NCBI GenBank assembly: GCA_963921795.1
Contig: OY997643.1
Span: forward strand, 72,656,164 to 72,720,163
Direction of reading: 5' to 3'
Length of the DNA stretch: 64,000 bases
Source: Nannobrachium achirus
Taxonomy: Eukaryota > Chordata > Actinopteri > Myctophiformes > Myctophidae
The position numbers and the translations under genes were made by a program. Under the pieces are notes generated by a model that saw nothing but the letters and a program-made list of their open reading frames with translations, searched no databases and had not been told where the DNA came from. How positions within the stretch are numbered: position 1 is the stretch's first letter; the number at the start of each line of letters is the position of its first letter. Shown in pieces: positions 45,365 to 55,680 of this stretch.

Positions 45365-47019
45365 TTACAAACTATAAATGGGGTGTCACAAAGTTCTGTT
45401 TTTTGCCACAGAATCCAGTCAGTGCTTGCTGCTTCTGTTTGACACTAATGAAACATGTTTGATTTATGCAGCACTATTTCCACCTAACGCCACTGCTGGG
45501 GCAAATTGGAAGCTGAAAAGGCTGCAGGAGTTTATGCACACGTGGACTACTACAGTGTTTCGCTCCAAAAAAAGGGGGACAGATCAGCGTAAGTGCCTGA
45601 GACAAATTCATTTAGACGAATTAATGGCAGCAGTTATGAATCTCATAGTAAATTAATCTATTTTATTCACAGCATGGAAGCCATCCCAGACAGGTGTCCG
45701 AATGGCCACAACGACCATGCTGTTAATACCCTGCCAAACCCGAGGAACCCGAGAATTTCGCGATGTCCCTCCCTGCCACGCCCGAGGAACCCGAGAATTT
45801 CCGCCATTTTGAAAAAAAAAAAAAAAAAAAAAATCAAAAAATTTTTTTGGGACCCCAAAAACGTTAGTAGGCATGATAGCGATCGCGAAATTGCTTGTTT
45901 AACCCCCATAGAACCCCCATACAACTCAGGTAGCAGACCTCCAAGCTCACAACAGTGTAAAACATAATGGCTGCTATCTCATGAATGCCTGAACGGATTT
46001 CCATTCTGATTTTTTTGTTTGAAAGCTGTGAGCAATGTGGACACACGTGGTGCATTATCTAGGCATGGGTGTGCGTGATCCGTGCACTATGAATTACATG
46101 GAAGTCTATGGAGACGAATGGCAGTTAAAGAGTACGAAGGTATTGTTAAATGGCAGCATATGAGTTAATAGCAGGTGCTGCACTATTCCCGGAGGCACTG
46201 GAGCAGCACCTGCCATCGGTTCCCCCTTCCTTCCTGCCAGGAACCAGAAGGTGGATGGCCGAGCTGACAGGAGAAGGAACATCACTCACACAGTTCCACA
46301 CTGGGCGTATCTCCACTGATTCCAACGAGAATCTCCATTCCCAATTGAGAGCAGACAATGTAATGCACCCCAGTGCCAAAACCTGCCGTGCCAGGTTAAA
46401 GGCTATTGCCCTATCCCAGTATGAAGGCAAGGCCCCCTGCACTGACAGCACACTGGTTAAATACATTGACACTCTAGCCCAAAGGGAGGAGCAGCCAGTT
46501 GAGATTCCTGAGTTGCCAGGTCCTTCATATGGCGAGGAACAACCCCTGCCCTTGATACAAGGGCAGGTACTTTACTACATGTCAGGATGGGCAGTGTTCA
46601 CTGAACTCCGGAAAAATGCCTGTCAAGATTGTGGTGAGTACTGCCTCTCAAGCAGTGCTCTTCTCGAGCATGGGTACCACAGCCTCCACCCCGTGGAGTC
46701 AGAGGCAGTACTCACCACAATCAAGAGCAAGGGGAAACTGGTCCACCCCTCCAGAGAGATCCATCACCTCCACATCAAGCTCCACCACCTGATGGATGAC
46801 CAGGCACTCCTCAAAGAGGAGAATCCAGTGGCAGTGATCATGAGGGGGATGGACTCCACCACCACCTGGCTTCCACCATGCCATAAAGTGGCACGAAGGA
46901 TTATAAAGAGACTGGCCACTTTAAAACTACATGCACTTTTAAAGCAGCAAACAAGCCAGGCTGCCGAAATCCGGCAATACGACAGCAAGTCTGCTCTTAG
47001 AGCGACTTCAGTTAAGTAA
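40435..47019 (+). CDS. P-element-like (THAP9-like) transposase gene, 13 exons
   Basis: Exons: 40,435-40,614; 40,706-41,282; 41,465-41,557; 42,257-42,369; 42,451-42,506; 43,165-43,280; 43,372-43,520; 43,813-44,073; 44,205-44,413; 44,581-44,697; 44,837-44,996; 45,472-45,588; 45,673-47,019. All junctions are GT-AG and all phases agree, except that exon 9 is 209 nt where 210 is needed. Product about 1017 residues. In order: THAP zinc finger, Ser/Gln repeat, acidic coiled coil ([11 protein letters not shown]), [13 protein letters not shown]...[18 protein letters not shown], RNase-H-like catalytic start [40 protein letters not shown], and the [14 protein letters not shown] insertion-domain motif. 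This is the domain order of P-element and THAP9 transposases. Defects: a 1-nt frameshift in exon 9 near 44,255-44,282, and a 442-bp insertion in exon 13. It could be a recently active transposon or a host THAP gene in decay; the mirrored copy favours a mobile origin. Confidence 0.85.
40706..41282 (+). CDS. Exon 2 of the P-like gene: end of THAP domain and SVAQ repeat
   Basis: Starts [21 protein letters not shown] in frame with exon 1. Then a low-complexity run of [11 protein letters not shown] repeats encoded by the VNTR 40,861-41,168, ending [14 protein letters not shown]. The linker of known P/THAP9 proteins at this position is variable, so expansion may be tolerated. Confidence 0.75.
40861..41168 (+). 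repeat. 18/12-bp coding minisatellite in P-like gene
   Basis: Units GTGTGGCACAGAGCTGCA (18 bp) alternate with shorter GTGTGGCACAGAGCA. Open in several frames on both strands, so apparent overlapping proteins are artefacts. The mirror tract is 53,936-54,375, longer by about 130 bp. Confidence 0.9.
41671..42169. mobile_element. TIR element (CAGGGGTTGACACTAAGG ends) in P-like gene intron 3
   Basis: Ends CAGGGGTTGACACTAAGG and CCTTAGTGTCAATGCCTG, flanked by CATGC on both sides. GCCCGAAGG / TTGCCCATCGGGCAAG words inside. hAT-like ends, but the flank duplication is only 5 bp convincing. In the right arm a large deletion ends inside this element. Confidence 0.65.
43813..44073 (+). CDS. Exon 8 of the P-like gene: RNase-H-like catalytic start
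   Basis: [20 protein letters not shown]...[14 protein letters not shown]...QVIAYDYTG. The Asp of the IDEM motif matches the first catalytic acidic residue of P-element/THAP9 transposases. Confidence 0.8.
45016..45361. repeat. Two (CA)n tracts each preceded by an 80-bp TCCACCGCTGGAGA unit
   Basis: CA tracts 45,099-45,188 and 45,270-45,361, each preceded by a unit ending GTCCACCGCTGGAGA. A third, related unit (ending GTCCAGTGTCCACCGACGA) is at 48,766-48,845, exactly at the palindrome centre. Lies in intron 11 of the P-like gene. Mirror GT tracts: 52,624-52,694 and 52,777-52,832. Confidence 0.85.
45673..47019 (+). CDS. Exon 13 of the P-like gene: C-terminal region, interrupted
   Basis: Reads [19 protein letters not shown], then the inserted element 45,727-46,164, then [34 protein letters not shown], a Pro/Glu-rich stretch, [11 protein letters not shown] (a possible zinc knuckle) and the end [11 protein letters not shown]. 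Without the 442-bp insertion the exon length and phase fit exactly. The mirrored exon in the right arm lacks this insertion but has another at a different site. Confidence 0.75.
45727..46164. mobile_element. Insertion in exon 13, TTAA (GTTAATA) duplication
   Basis: TTAA at 45,723-45,726 and 46,165-46,168 (the match extends to GTTAATA). The right arm at about 52,260 is the empty site. One end, read inward on the minus strand, CTCATATGCTGCC, resembles CTGTTCTGCTGCC of the 51,527-52,028 element (10 of 13), suggesting a related piggyBac-like family. Contains a poly-A tract and AGACCTCCAAGCTCACAAC (45,935-45,953), a variant of the hairpin module. Confidence 0.65.
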
Positions 47020-47819
47020 AAAAAAAAGAAAAAAAAGTGACTGACTGCAGTGGTACACATCAGGCCTATAATTTCGTATTTTAGGGGAAAGGCCAATTGG
47101 TCTTTGGTGTTTTTTTAGGGCATAAAGACCAGATCAAATAAAACAAGGTTTAAGAATTAATTGAATTTAAGGTTTAAGGATGGAAATGTAGACTATCTGC
47201 AGGGGGAAAACCTAATACCTGCACAAATCAAACTGACTGCATTGGTTATGGGGTCACCAACCCCTGGGCTTGTGATAGACATTTTCCTCAAACTATAGTT
47301 TTGCCACAGACATACAAAAGGAGTGGTCAATAATATTTTCATGAATGAAATACTAAATGTATACTAGTCAAGTAGACATGATGGAGAACACATGCTGTGT
47401 ATTTAAATAGGGAGAGTGGTTAGTCCTCATCCCTTTGAACTTTATTTTATTTTATTAAGATAGTATAGGAAAGCTCAGAGGGAAGGTGTAGATGGAGAAA
47501 TATTGTTTTAAAACTTTAAAGTGTATTGTTGTTATTATTTCCATGGCCATCTCTGTACTTGTCTAATTTCTTACCTTCTTCATGTTCTACTTTTTCTTAA
47601 GTGAAACTTAGGAACAACTTCTCAAAGCGCTAAAGATAATTAGAGATGAATTGTCATTATTAATTTGCTTAAAAAACCCTGGCTCTTTGAGAAACACATC
47701 TCTTAAACAATAAAATCAGATCATTCATTGGGGCTTGAAGAAATGTTTTGGTATGGTTCTCTGCAATGGTGTTTCTGGGTGTACTGGGACCAGTCCAGGG
47801 GTCCTTTAGCGGGTATTAA
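47020..47819. other. 3' flank of the P-like gene
   Basis: AT-rich, mirrored at 50,103-50,902. No gene or repeat ends seen. Single-base and homopolymer-length differences distinguish the arms. Confidence 0.5.
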
Positions 47820-48113
47820 AGTAGTAGTTCACCCCCAAAATGGCTTTTTCTCTATTGATTACTCACGCCATGGAGACTATTTTTTGGTTTTGTCACATTT
47901 CTAAGGAAAAAAAACAAAAAAGTAAATTTATCACCATTGATTCTGGATGGGGACACAAATGCATTTGGGTCCCCATCCGGAATCAATGGGGCTACATTAA
48001 TATTAATCAAATTATTGTCTTAAGTATGCAACAAAAACATAAAAAATTTAATTCAAGTCTCCATGGCGTGAGTAATGAATAGGGGAAAAAATCATTTTGT
48101 GGGCGAAGTACTC
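47820..48113. mobile_element. MITE with GTAGTAGTTCACCCCCAAAA-type inverted ends
   Basis: Long imperfect inverted repeat: AATGGCTTTTTCTCTATTGA and TACTCACGCCATGGAGAC on the left, GTCTCCATGGCGTGAGTAAT on the right, with a second palindrome (ATTGATTCTGGATGGGGAC) in the middle. Mirror copy 49,809-50,102. Confidence 0.7.
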
Positions 48114-48184
48114 CTAGAGGATATAAAGCAAAATAGTTTAATATAATAGTATAAATGTTTATTACCATGTACATTGAATGCTGC

Positions 48185-48523
48185 TTAAAGGTCCAGTTCA
48201 TCTCCGGGACAACCAGATCTTTTTTTTTCTTTTTTTTGGGACACGATCAACACAATCCTTCGTTTTGGTGTTTAATCTGTGTTTTTAGATATTTTAGTAT
48301 TTCAGCATGCTCCAATTGGTCATATGATGCTTTGTAGCACGACATTGCATCATCTGATGCATCATATGATGCAAAATGCATCATATGATGCTTTAGTTTA
48401 TAGCATGCTAAAATATCTAAAAACACAGATTGAACACAAAAAATAACTCAGGATTGTGTTGATCGTGTCCCAAACAAAAATAAAATAAGATCTGGTTGTC
48501 CCAGGGGTGAACTGGGCCTTTAA
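48185..48523. mobile_element. TTAA-flanked MITE (AGGTCCAGTTCATC ends)
   Basis: TTAA at 48,185-48,188 and 48,520-48,523, ends AGGTCCAGTTCATC / GGTGAACTGGGCCT. The arms continue through GGGACAACCAGATCTT and ACACAATCC to a GCATCATATGATGC core. TTAA fits piggyBac, but a TAA-type Harbinger duplication is also possible. Mirror copy 49,399-49,737. Confidence 0.65.
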
Positions 48524-48845
48524 TACACTTTATGTCTAACCACATGTACATGCATCAGATGGATTGGTTATCTGTTTGTGTTTATATGTAAATACATACT
48601 TATTGTTTTTTCTTTCTGGAAATAAACAACTGTTGGAGCTTGCACAAAAACAGATATCACCAATGTATTTGTTATACCTGAAAACCTGTGATCTGACAAT
48701 AAAGTTGAGTTGGTTATGGTTTACAGGCACCCCATATCTTCGCGTCTTTAACGCCCTATATCAACTTTATATTGAAATTACCAACTTACAATACCTTATT
48801 AAAACATTCCTTGGATGACTGTCCAGTGTCCACCGACGACTCATT

Positions 48846-48945
48846 TTCTAATAAAGATGGAAAAAAGGACACACAGTCACAGTCACACACACGTCTCTCA
48901 CACACACACACACAGTCAGTCAGTCAGTCAGTCAGTCAGTCAGTC

Positions 48946-48982
<37 letters not shown>

Positions 48983-49017
48983 CACACACAGTCAGTCAGT
49001 CAGTCAGTCAGTCAGTC

Positions 49018-49073
<56 letters not shown>

Positions 49074-49076
49074 TTT
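48846..49076. repeat. Palindrome spacer: (CA)n (GTCA)n (GACA)n microsatellites
   Basis: Asymmetric run of ACAC, GTCA and GACA repeats joining the two arms. Arm pairing stops exactly at 48,845/49,077. Low-complexity DNA at an inversion centre is a typical site of template switching, and also of assembly error. Confidence 0.95.
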
Positions 49077-49398
49077 AATGAGTCGTCGGTGGACACTGGA
49101 CAGTCATCCAAGGAATGTTTTAATAAGGTATTGTAAGTTGGTAATTTCAATATAAAGTTGATATAGGGCGTTAAAGACGCGAAGATATGGGGTGCCTGTA
49201 AACCATAACCAACTCAACTTTATTGTCAGATCACAGGTTTTCAGGTATAACAAATACATTGGTGATATCTGTTTTTGTGCAAGCTCCAACAGTTGTTTAT
49301 TTCCAGAAAGAAAAAACAATAAGTATGTATTTACATATAAACACAAACAGATAACCAATCCATCTGATGCATGTACATGTGGTTAGACATAAAGTGTA

Positions 49399-49737
49399 TT
49401 AAAGGCCCAGTTCACCCCTGGGACAACCAGATCTTATTTTATTTTTGTTTGGGACACGATCAACACAATCCTGAGTTATTTTTTGTGTTCAATCTGTGTT
49501 TTTAGATATTTTAGCATGCTATAAACTAAAGCATCATATGATGCATTTTGCATCATATGATGCATCAGATGATGCAATGTCGTGCTACAAAGCATCATAT
49601 GACCAATTGGAGCATGCTGAAATACTAAAATATCTAAAAACACAGATTAAACACCAAAACGAAGGATTGTGTTGATCGTGTCCCAAAAAAAAGAAAAAAA
49701 AAGATCTGGTTGTCCCGGAGATGAACTGGACCTTTAA
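49399..49737. mobile_element. TTAA-flanked MITE, mirror copy
   Basis: Inverted copy of 48,185-48,523 carried by the palindrome, not a separate insertion. Confidence 0.65.
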
Positions 49738-49808
49738 GCAGCATTCAATGTACATGGTAATAAACATTTATACTATTATATTAAACTATTTTGCTTTATA
49801 TCCTCTAG

Positions 49809-50102
49809 GAGTACTTCGCCCACAAAATGATTGTTTCCCCTATTCATTACTCACGCCATGGAGACTTGAATTAAATTTTTTATGTTTTTGTTGCATACTT
49901 AAGACAATAATTTGATTAATATTAATGTAGCCCCATTGATTCCGGATGGGGACCCAAATGCATTTGTGTCCCCATCCAGAATCAATGGTGATAAATTTAC
50001 TTTTTTGTTTTTTTTCCTTAGAAATGTGACAAAACCAAAAAATAGTCTCCATGGCGTGAGTAATCAATAGAGAAAAAGCCATTTTGGGGGTGAACTACTA
50101 CT
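49809..50102. mobile_element. GTAGTTCACCC MITE, mirror copy
   Basis: Inverted copy of 47,820-48,113. One visible substitution near the end (GATTGTTTCCCC against the complement of GGGGAAAAAATC). Confidence 0.7.
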
Positions 50103-50902
50103 TTAATACCCGCTAAAGGACCCCTGGACTGGTCCCAGTACACCCAGAAACACCATTGCAGAGAACCATACCAAAACATTTCTTCAAGCCCCAATGAATG
50201 ATCTGATTTTATTGTTTAAGAGATGTGTTTCTCAAAGAGCCAGGGTTTTTTAAGCAAATTAATAATGACAATTCATCTCTAATTATCTTTAGCGCTTTGA
50301 GAAGTTGTTCCTAAGTTTCACTTAAGAAAAAGTAGAACATGAAGAAGGTAAGAAATTAGACAAGTACAGAGATGGCCATGGAAATAATAACAACAATACA
50401 CTTTAAAGTTTTAAAACAATATTTCTCCATCTACACCTTCCCTCTGAGCTTTCCTATACTATCTTAATAAAATAAAAAAAAGTTCAAAGGGATGAGGACT
50501 AACCACTCTCCCTATTTAAATACACAGCATGTGTTCTCCATCATGTCTACTTGACTAGTATACATTTAGTATTTCATTCATGAAAATATTATTGACCACT
50601 CCTTTTGTATGTCTGTGGCAAAACTATAGTTTGAGGAAAATGTCTATCACAAGCCCAGGGGTTGGTGACCCCATAACCAATGCAGTCAGTTTGATTTGTG
50701 CAGGTATTAGGTTTTCCCCCTGCAGATAGTCTACATTTCCATCCTTAAACCTTAAATTCAATTAATTCTTAAACCTTGTTTTATTTGATCTGGTCTTTAT
50801 GCCCTAAAAAAACACCAAAGACCAATTGGCCTTTCCCCTAAAATACGAAATTATAGGCCTGATGTGTACCACTGCAGTCAGTCACTTTTTTTTCTTTTTT
50901 TT

Positions 50903-52621
50903 TTACTTAACTGAAGTCGCTCTAAGAGCAGACTTGCTGTCGTATTGCCGGATTTCGGCAGCCTGGCTTGTTTGCTGCTTTAAAAGTGCATGTAGTTTTA
51001 AAGTGGCCAGTCTCTTTATAATCCTTCGTGCCACTTTATGGCATGGTGGAAGCCAGGTGGTGGTGGAGTCCATCCCCCTCATGATCACTGCCACTGGATT
51101 CTCCTCTTTGAGGAGTGCCTGGTCATCCATCAGGTGGTGGAGCTTGATGTGGAGGTGATGGATCTCTCTGGAGGGGTGGACCAGTTTCCCCTTGCTCTTG
51201 ATTGTGGTGAGTACTGCCTCTGACTCCACGGGGTGGAGGCTGTGGTACCCATGCTCGAGAAGAGCACTGCTTGAGAGGCAGTACTCACCACAATCTTGAC
51301 AGGCATTTTTCCGGAGTTCAGTGAACACTGCCCATCCTGACATGTAGTAAAGTACCTGCCCTTGTATCAAGGGCAGGGGTTGTTCCTCGCCATATGAAGG
51401 ACCTGGCAACTCAGGAATCTCAACTGGCTGCTCCTCCCTTTGGGCTAGAGTGTCAATGTATTTAACCAGTGTGCTGTCAGTGCAGGGGGCCTTGCCTTCA
51501 TACTGGGATAGGGCAATAGCCTTTAACTGTTCTGCTGCCGTTGACAGTCCTCACCGTCATTGAAAGGGTTAATACCATGGCGCCGTTGACGGTGAGGACT
51601 GTGAATCTTACTGTATATACAGTAAAGATATCATTACTTACTTAATGTCGCTCCGGTCCCGCCCGCATCGGTAATGTCGGCGATTTGTTTACAACGCACG
51701 TTGGGCGTGCACGCGAAGTGAAGCTCCTCAATGTTAAGTCAATGGAGAGGCCCATAAAGAAACTTCATTTAAACAAAATAGCCATTTTGAGACATTTTGC
51801 AGCAGATCTAAATGTAAACAAGGCACAAGGCAGGGCGCAGCCATCTTCCTCTTCTTGTCCCACACTGTCATGTGACTAGATGACGTAATCGTTGCCGTCA
51901 AGTGATAATCCAAAAAAACAAAAACAACCCCCTTCCAGCCCTTCAAAATAATAGCGGCGGCCTATGGAGGAAACTGCGTGGCACCGAGGCACCAAGCAAC
52001 CTTCAGATTAAGAGGCACTAATTGTGTTTTAACCTGGCACGGCAGGTTTTGGCACTGGGGTGCATTACATTGTCTGCTCTCAATTGGGAATGGAGATTCT
52101 CGTTGGAATCAGTGGAGATACGCCCAGTGTGGAACTGTGTGAGTGATGTTCCTTCTCCTGTCAGCTCGGCCATCCACCTTCTGGTTCCTGGCAGGAAGGA
52201 AGGGGGAACCGATGGCAGGTGCTGCTCCAGTGCCTCCGGGAATAGTGCAGCACCTGCTATTAACAGCATGGTCGTTGTGGCCATTCGGACACCTGTCTGG
52301 GATGGCTTCCATGCTGTGAATAAAATAGATTAATTTACTATGAGATTCATAACTGCTGCCATTAATTCGTCTAAATGAATTTGTCTCAGGCACTTACGCT
52401 GATCTGTCCCCCTTTTTTTGGAGCGAAACACTGTAGTAGTCCACGTGTGCATAAACTCCTGCAGCCTTTTCAGCTTCCAATTTGCCCCAGCAGTGGCGTT
52501 AGGTGGAAATAGTGCTGCATAAATCAAACATGTTTCATTAGTGTCAAACAGAAGCAGCAAGCACTGACTGGATTCTGTGGCAAAAAACAGAACTTTGTGA
52601 CACCCCATTTATAGTTTGTAA

Positions 52622-52695
<74 letters not shown>

Positions 52696-52772
52696 TCCAG
52701 CGGTGGACACTGGACCAACAGGTAAGGAATGTTTCAACAAAATAGGAATAGGTAAGTATCGAAAGTTTATCA

Positions 52773-52834
<62 letters not shown>

Positions 52835-54375
52835 TCTCTCCAGCGGTGGACACCGGACCGACAGGTAAGGTGAAATAGGTAAGGTAAGTATGGAAAGTTG
52901 GACATTTCAATATAAGTTGTGTGTGTGTGTTTTACTGACCGTTAAGGTTACTTCTCGCTGTCATCAGGTCGAACCAGTCATTGACCATGTCGATGAACCA
53001 GGCGGTCGTTAAGGCTTCCTTTGGAAGAAGCTGACAGGTCACCAGCAGCCTGATGGCACTCGCTGTGCTATGTGAGAACACCTTGCATGCAGGTAGGACC
53101 TTGAAGCAGAGAACATAACTATAAGTATGGAAAATACTGCGAAAAGATTTTAAAGATGCAAGGCACTTTTATGCATGAATATGACAGTCGGTGTTTACAA
53201 TATACCAAACAGTTTGTTGTTACTTGTGCAACACATACTTTCATTTTGTCAAAGCTGTTTGCTGTTGATATGGCTCTTGCATTCAGACCAGGCACAAGCT
53301 TTTCTGAGGTGTCAGACTGTACTGCAATGACTTTTTCCACGGCACACATGGATTACCTTCGGGCAACTAGAACATGACCTGTACTTGCCCGATGGGCAAG
53401 TGCCTCTGAGACCTTAGTGTCAACCCCTGGCATGTGTAGTACTAGTCCTTGGACAGAAAGTGACTGAATAATTTACAATTTGTGTCAACATCTTCATAGT
53501 TTTTACGCATTTATCCATGAGTGTATCCCGTGCTGTCTTTACCTGTTGATTGTCTTTCTGGTTTCTTGGTGTAACTGTGATCCAGGTGTGGCTCCCAAAG
53601 GCTCATTTCCCAAAGGCTCATTTGATCATTGACTGCTGTAAGGAGAAGACCGACATTTAAAACTGGGTGTTTGAAAAGTGACCACATCTTCATAATACAT
53701 ATTGTAGTTTTTTTTGTGGGTGTTTGAAAATTATCATTAATGTGTGCTTTTAGTTTCTTTGATTACAATTAATTAAAAAGGTTATGTTCTAGATGAGATA
53801 ATCCCATGTGTTATTACCAGTTGATTGCCTGCTATAACTGTGATCCAGGTTTGTATTACTATTAACCACACTGGGGGCCTCTGTCACATGTGAGCTCTGT
53901 GTCATTCTGGAGCTCTGTGTCACATTGGAGCCTGTGCTCTGTGCCACACTGCAGCTCTGTGCCACACTGCTCTGTGCCACACTGCAGCTCTGTGCCACAC
54001 TGCAGCTCTGTGCCACACTGCAGCTCTGTGCCACACTGCAGCTCTGTGCAACACTGCAGCTCTGTGCCACACTGCTCTGTGCCACACTGCAGCTCTGTGC
54101 CACACTGCTCTGTGCCACACTGCAGCTCTGTGCCACACTGCTCTGTGCCACACTGCAGCTCTGTGCCACACTGCTCTGTGCCACACTGCAGCTCTGTGCA
54201 ACACTGCAGCTCTGTGCCACACTGCAGCTCTGTGCCACACTGCTCTGTGCCACACTGCAGCTCTGTGCCACACTGCTCTGTGCCACACTGCAGCTCTGTG
54301 CAACACTGCAGCTCTGTGCCACACTGCTCTGTGCCACACTGCAGCTCTGTGCCACACTGCAGCTCTGTGCCACAA
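50903..54375 (-). pseudogene. Deleted mirror copy of the P-like transposase gene
   Basis: Retains part of exon 2 (53,818-54,375, repeat region only), exon 3 (53,543-53,635), part of exon 10, exons 11 and 12, and exon 13 split by a 502-bp insertion. Missing: the THAP exon and all of exons 4-9, including the catalytic start. It is non-functional. Its exon 13 lacks the left-arm insertion. Confidence 0.85.
51527..52028. mobile_element. piggyBac-like MITE at TTAA, copy 2, in mirrored exon 13
   Basis: 502 bp between TTAA at 51,523-51,526 and 52,029-52,032. The left arm has the empty site GCCAGGTTAAAGGCTATTGC (about 46,392). Same family as 31,414-31,911, with CTGTTCTGCTGCC start and CACTAATTGTG end. 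Confidence 0.8.
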
Positions 54376-55360
54376 GCATTGCCATAAAAAATATATAAGG
54401 CTTCTTATAACCTACAGTAGGCTATCAAAGTAGGCTATTTGTCTAACGTTTTTCTAAAAAGCAGATATCCAAAATAGGACATAATTAGTGTTTATTGTAG
54501 ACTAAAAGTTTTATAATAGACACAAACTGCTTAGTCTATAAGCTACAATATGCCTTGTAGTAACAAATATTACAGTGGTTTTAAATTAGTAGGGCCTAAT
54601 ATTAGCCAAGTATTAATAACTAATTGTAGTGAAGGTACATTTTGCATGTTAAATGTACAGGTAATATAAAACGAGTGTTAAGTCCCTCAAAATAGTAGAC
54701 AATACAGTACTTGAATAAATGTGTTTAGTTGGCAAATCTCAAGAACAGACTCGAAAAGGAACACAAAGGGGCGCTGTTTTCCCTTTTCTTGATAATGGTT
54801 AGCCAAATTGAGTTGCCGCTACACTGCAGCTCAGTCCTTTAAATGAATTTCATAATACTTATACATTTATATTTATGAATATTTCCATAACATTACTAGC
54901 AAGATAAGACTACTTACTTTGTTGCTCGTTCAGCTCCTACTGAAAATCAACAGGTGTTGACTGATTGATTGGCAGACAGCTGTCAATCAGTCCTGTGAAT
55001 CAGTCTATCAACACCTGTTGAATTTCTGCCCACTGAGAAATGTTACCTACCCTCTCTGCTCTTTGGATACATGAATTACGTTATGTAGAGTGTACATCGA
55101 AAAACAAGACAGCAGACAACAATGTGTGATATGTTTTCTTTTATTTTCCTGAAGCGATTATTTTACAATGGTCCCAAACATTCAGAATTAGTGTTTGTTG
55201 TTATGCTTGCGCACTCCCGGCTCATTGACTCCAACGTAATACGCCGCAGTTTCAGCCCCAGTCTGCCACCCAGTGTGTGACGAATCTGCAGATTGGAATG
55301 ACAGGGTAGAGGAATGACGTTTGTGACCCTTCTTGCTGATATTTTCTTTGACCTAAGACC

Positions 55361-55400
55361 TTAATATTATAACCATAGAGCTATGATTATAACTCTATGC
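55361..55400. mobile_element. 40-bp palindromic mini-insertion with 8-bp duplication
   Basis: Exactly 40 bp between CCTAAGAC at 55,353-55,360 and 55,401-55,408. The insert is an inverted repeat of TTATAAYCATAG halves around AGCT. The left arm has the empty site (GTCTTAGGTCAAAG, 37,927-37,940). Confidence 0.75.
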
Positions 55401-55680
55401 CTAAGACAACGACCGCTCATTCACTTCCTATCACATGACCTGCTAGTACACTCCTGCTTGTCTCTGCCACTCGGCTACGGTAAGTACACTTGGACAAAAT
55501 ATAGAACATCACAGAAATAAAACCCAGTAAATATGAAATAAACCCACAGGTAAAGGTAAGTATTTATGTAAATATAACCTATATAGCAGTAAGTATATGT
55601 AGCAGTATGGGCGTCGGGTTCCCATTGCCCATCCTCCTCCCCCTTGTTAGTTGCCTGATTGAAACCAGTATTTAAGCAGC

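Larger units (their letters stand above)
38257..48845 (+). repeat. Left arm of the large inverted repeat (P-element side)
   Basis: Mirror of 49,077-55,352 about centre 48,961 (position x pairs with 97,922 minus x in the inner 2.3 kb). The inner arm is nearly identical, with single-base and homopolymer differences. The two arms differ by two deletions in the right arm (about 1.6 and 2.8 kb) and separate insertions in each. The homology continues outward through 32,985-37,935 against 55,409-60,530. Confidence 0.95.
49077..55352 (-). repeat. Right arm of the large inverted repeat
   Basis: Mirror of 38,257-48,845. It lacks left-arm 39,236 to about 40,860 and about 41,740-44,585, and gained the 51,527-52,028 insertion. 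It contains the mirrored MITEs 49,399-49,737 and 49,809-50,102. Confidence 0.95.

Noticed and set aside
45031-45462. Thr-His repeat protein
   Set aside because: Translation of (CA)n tracts in intron 11 of the P-like gene.
48846-49076. Gene-like frames of Ser-Val and Arg-Gln-Thr-Asp repeats
   Set aside because: Translation of GTCA/GACA microsatellites in the palindrome spacer.
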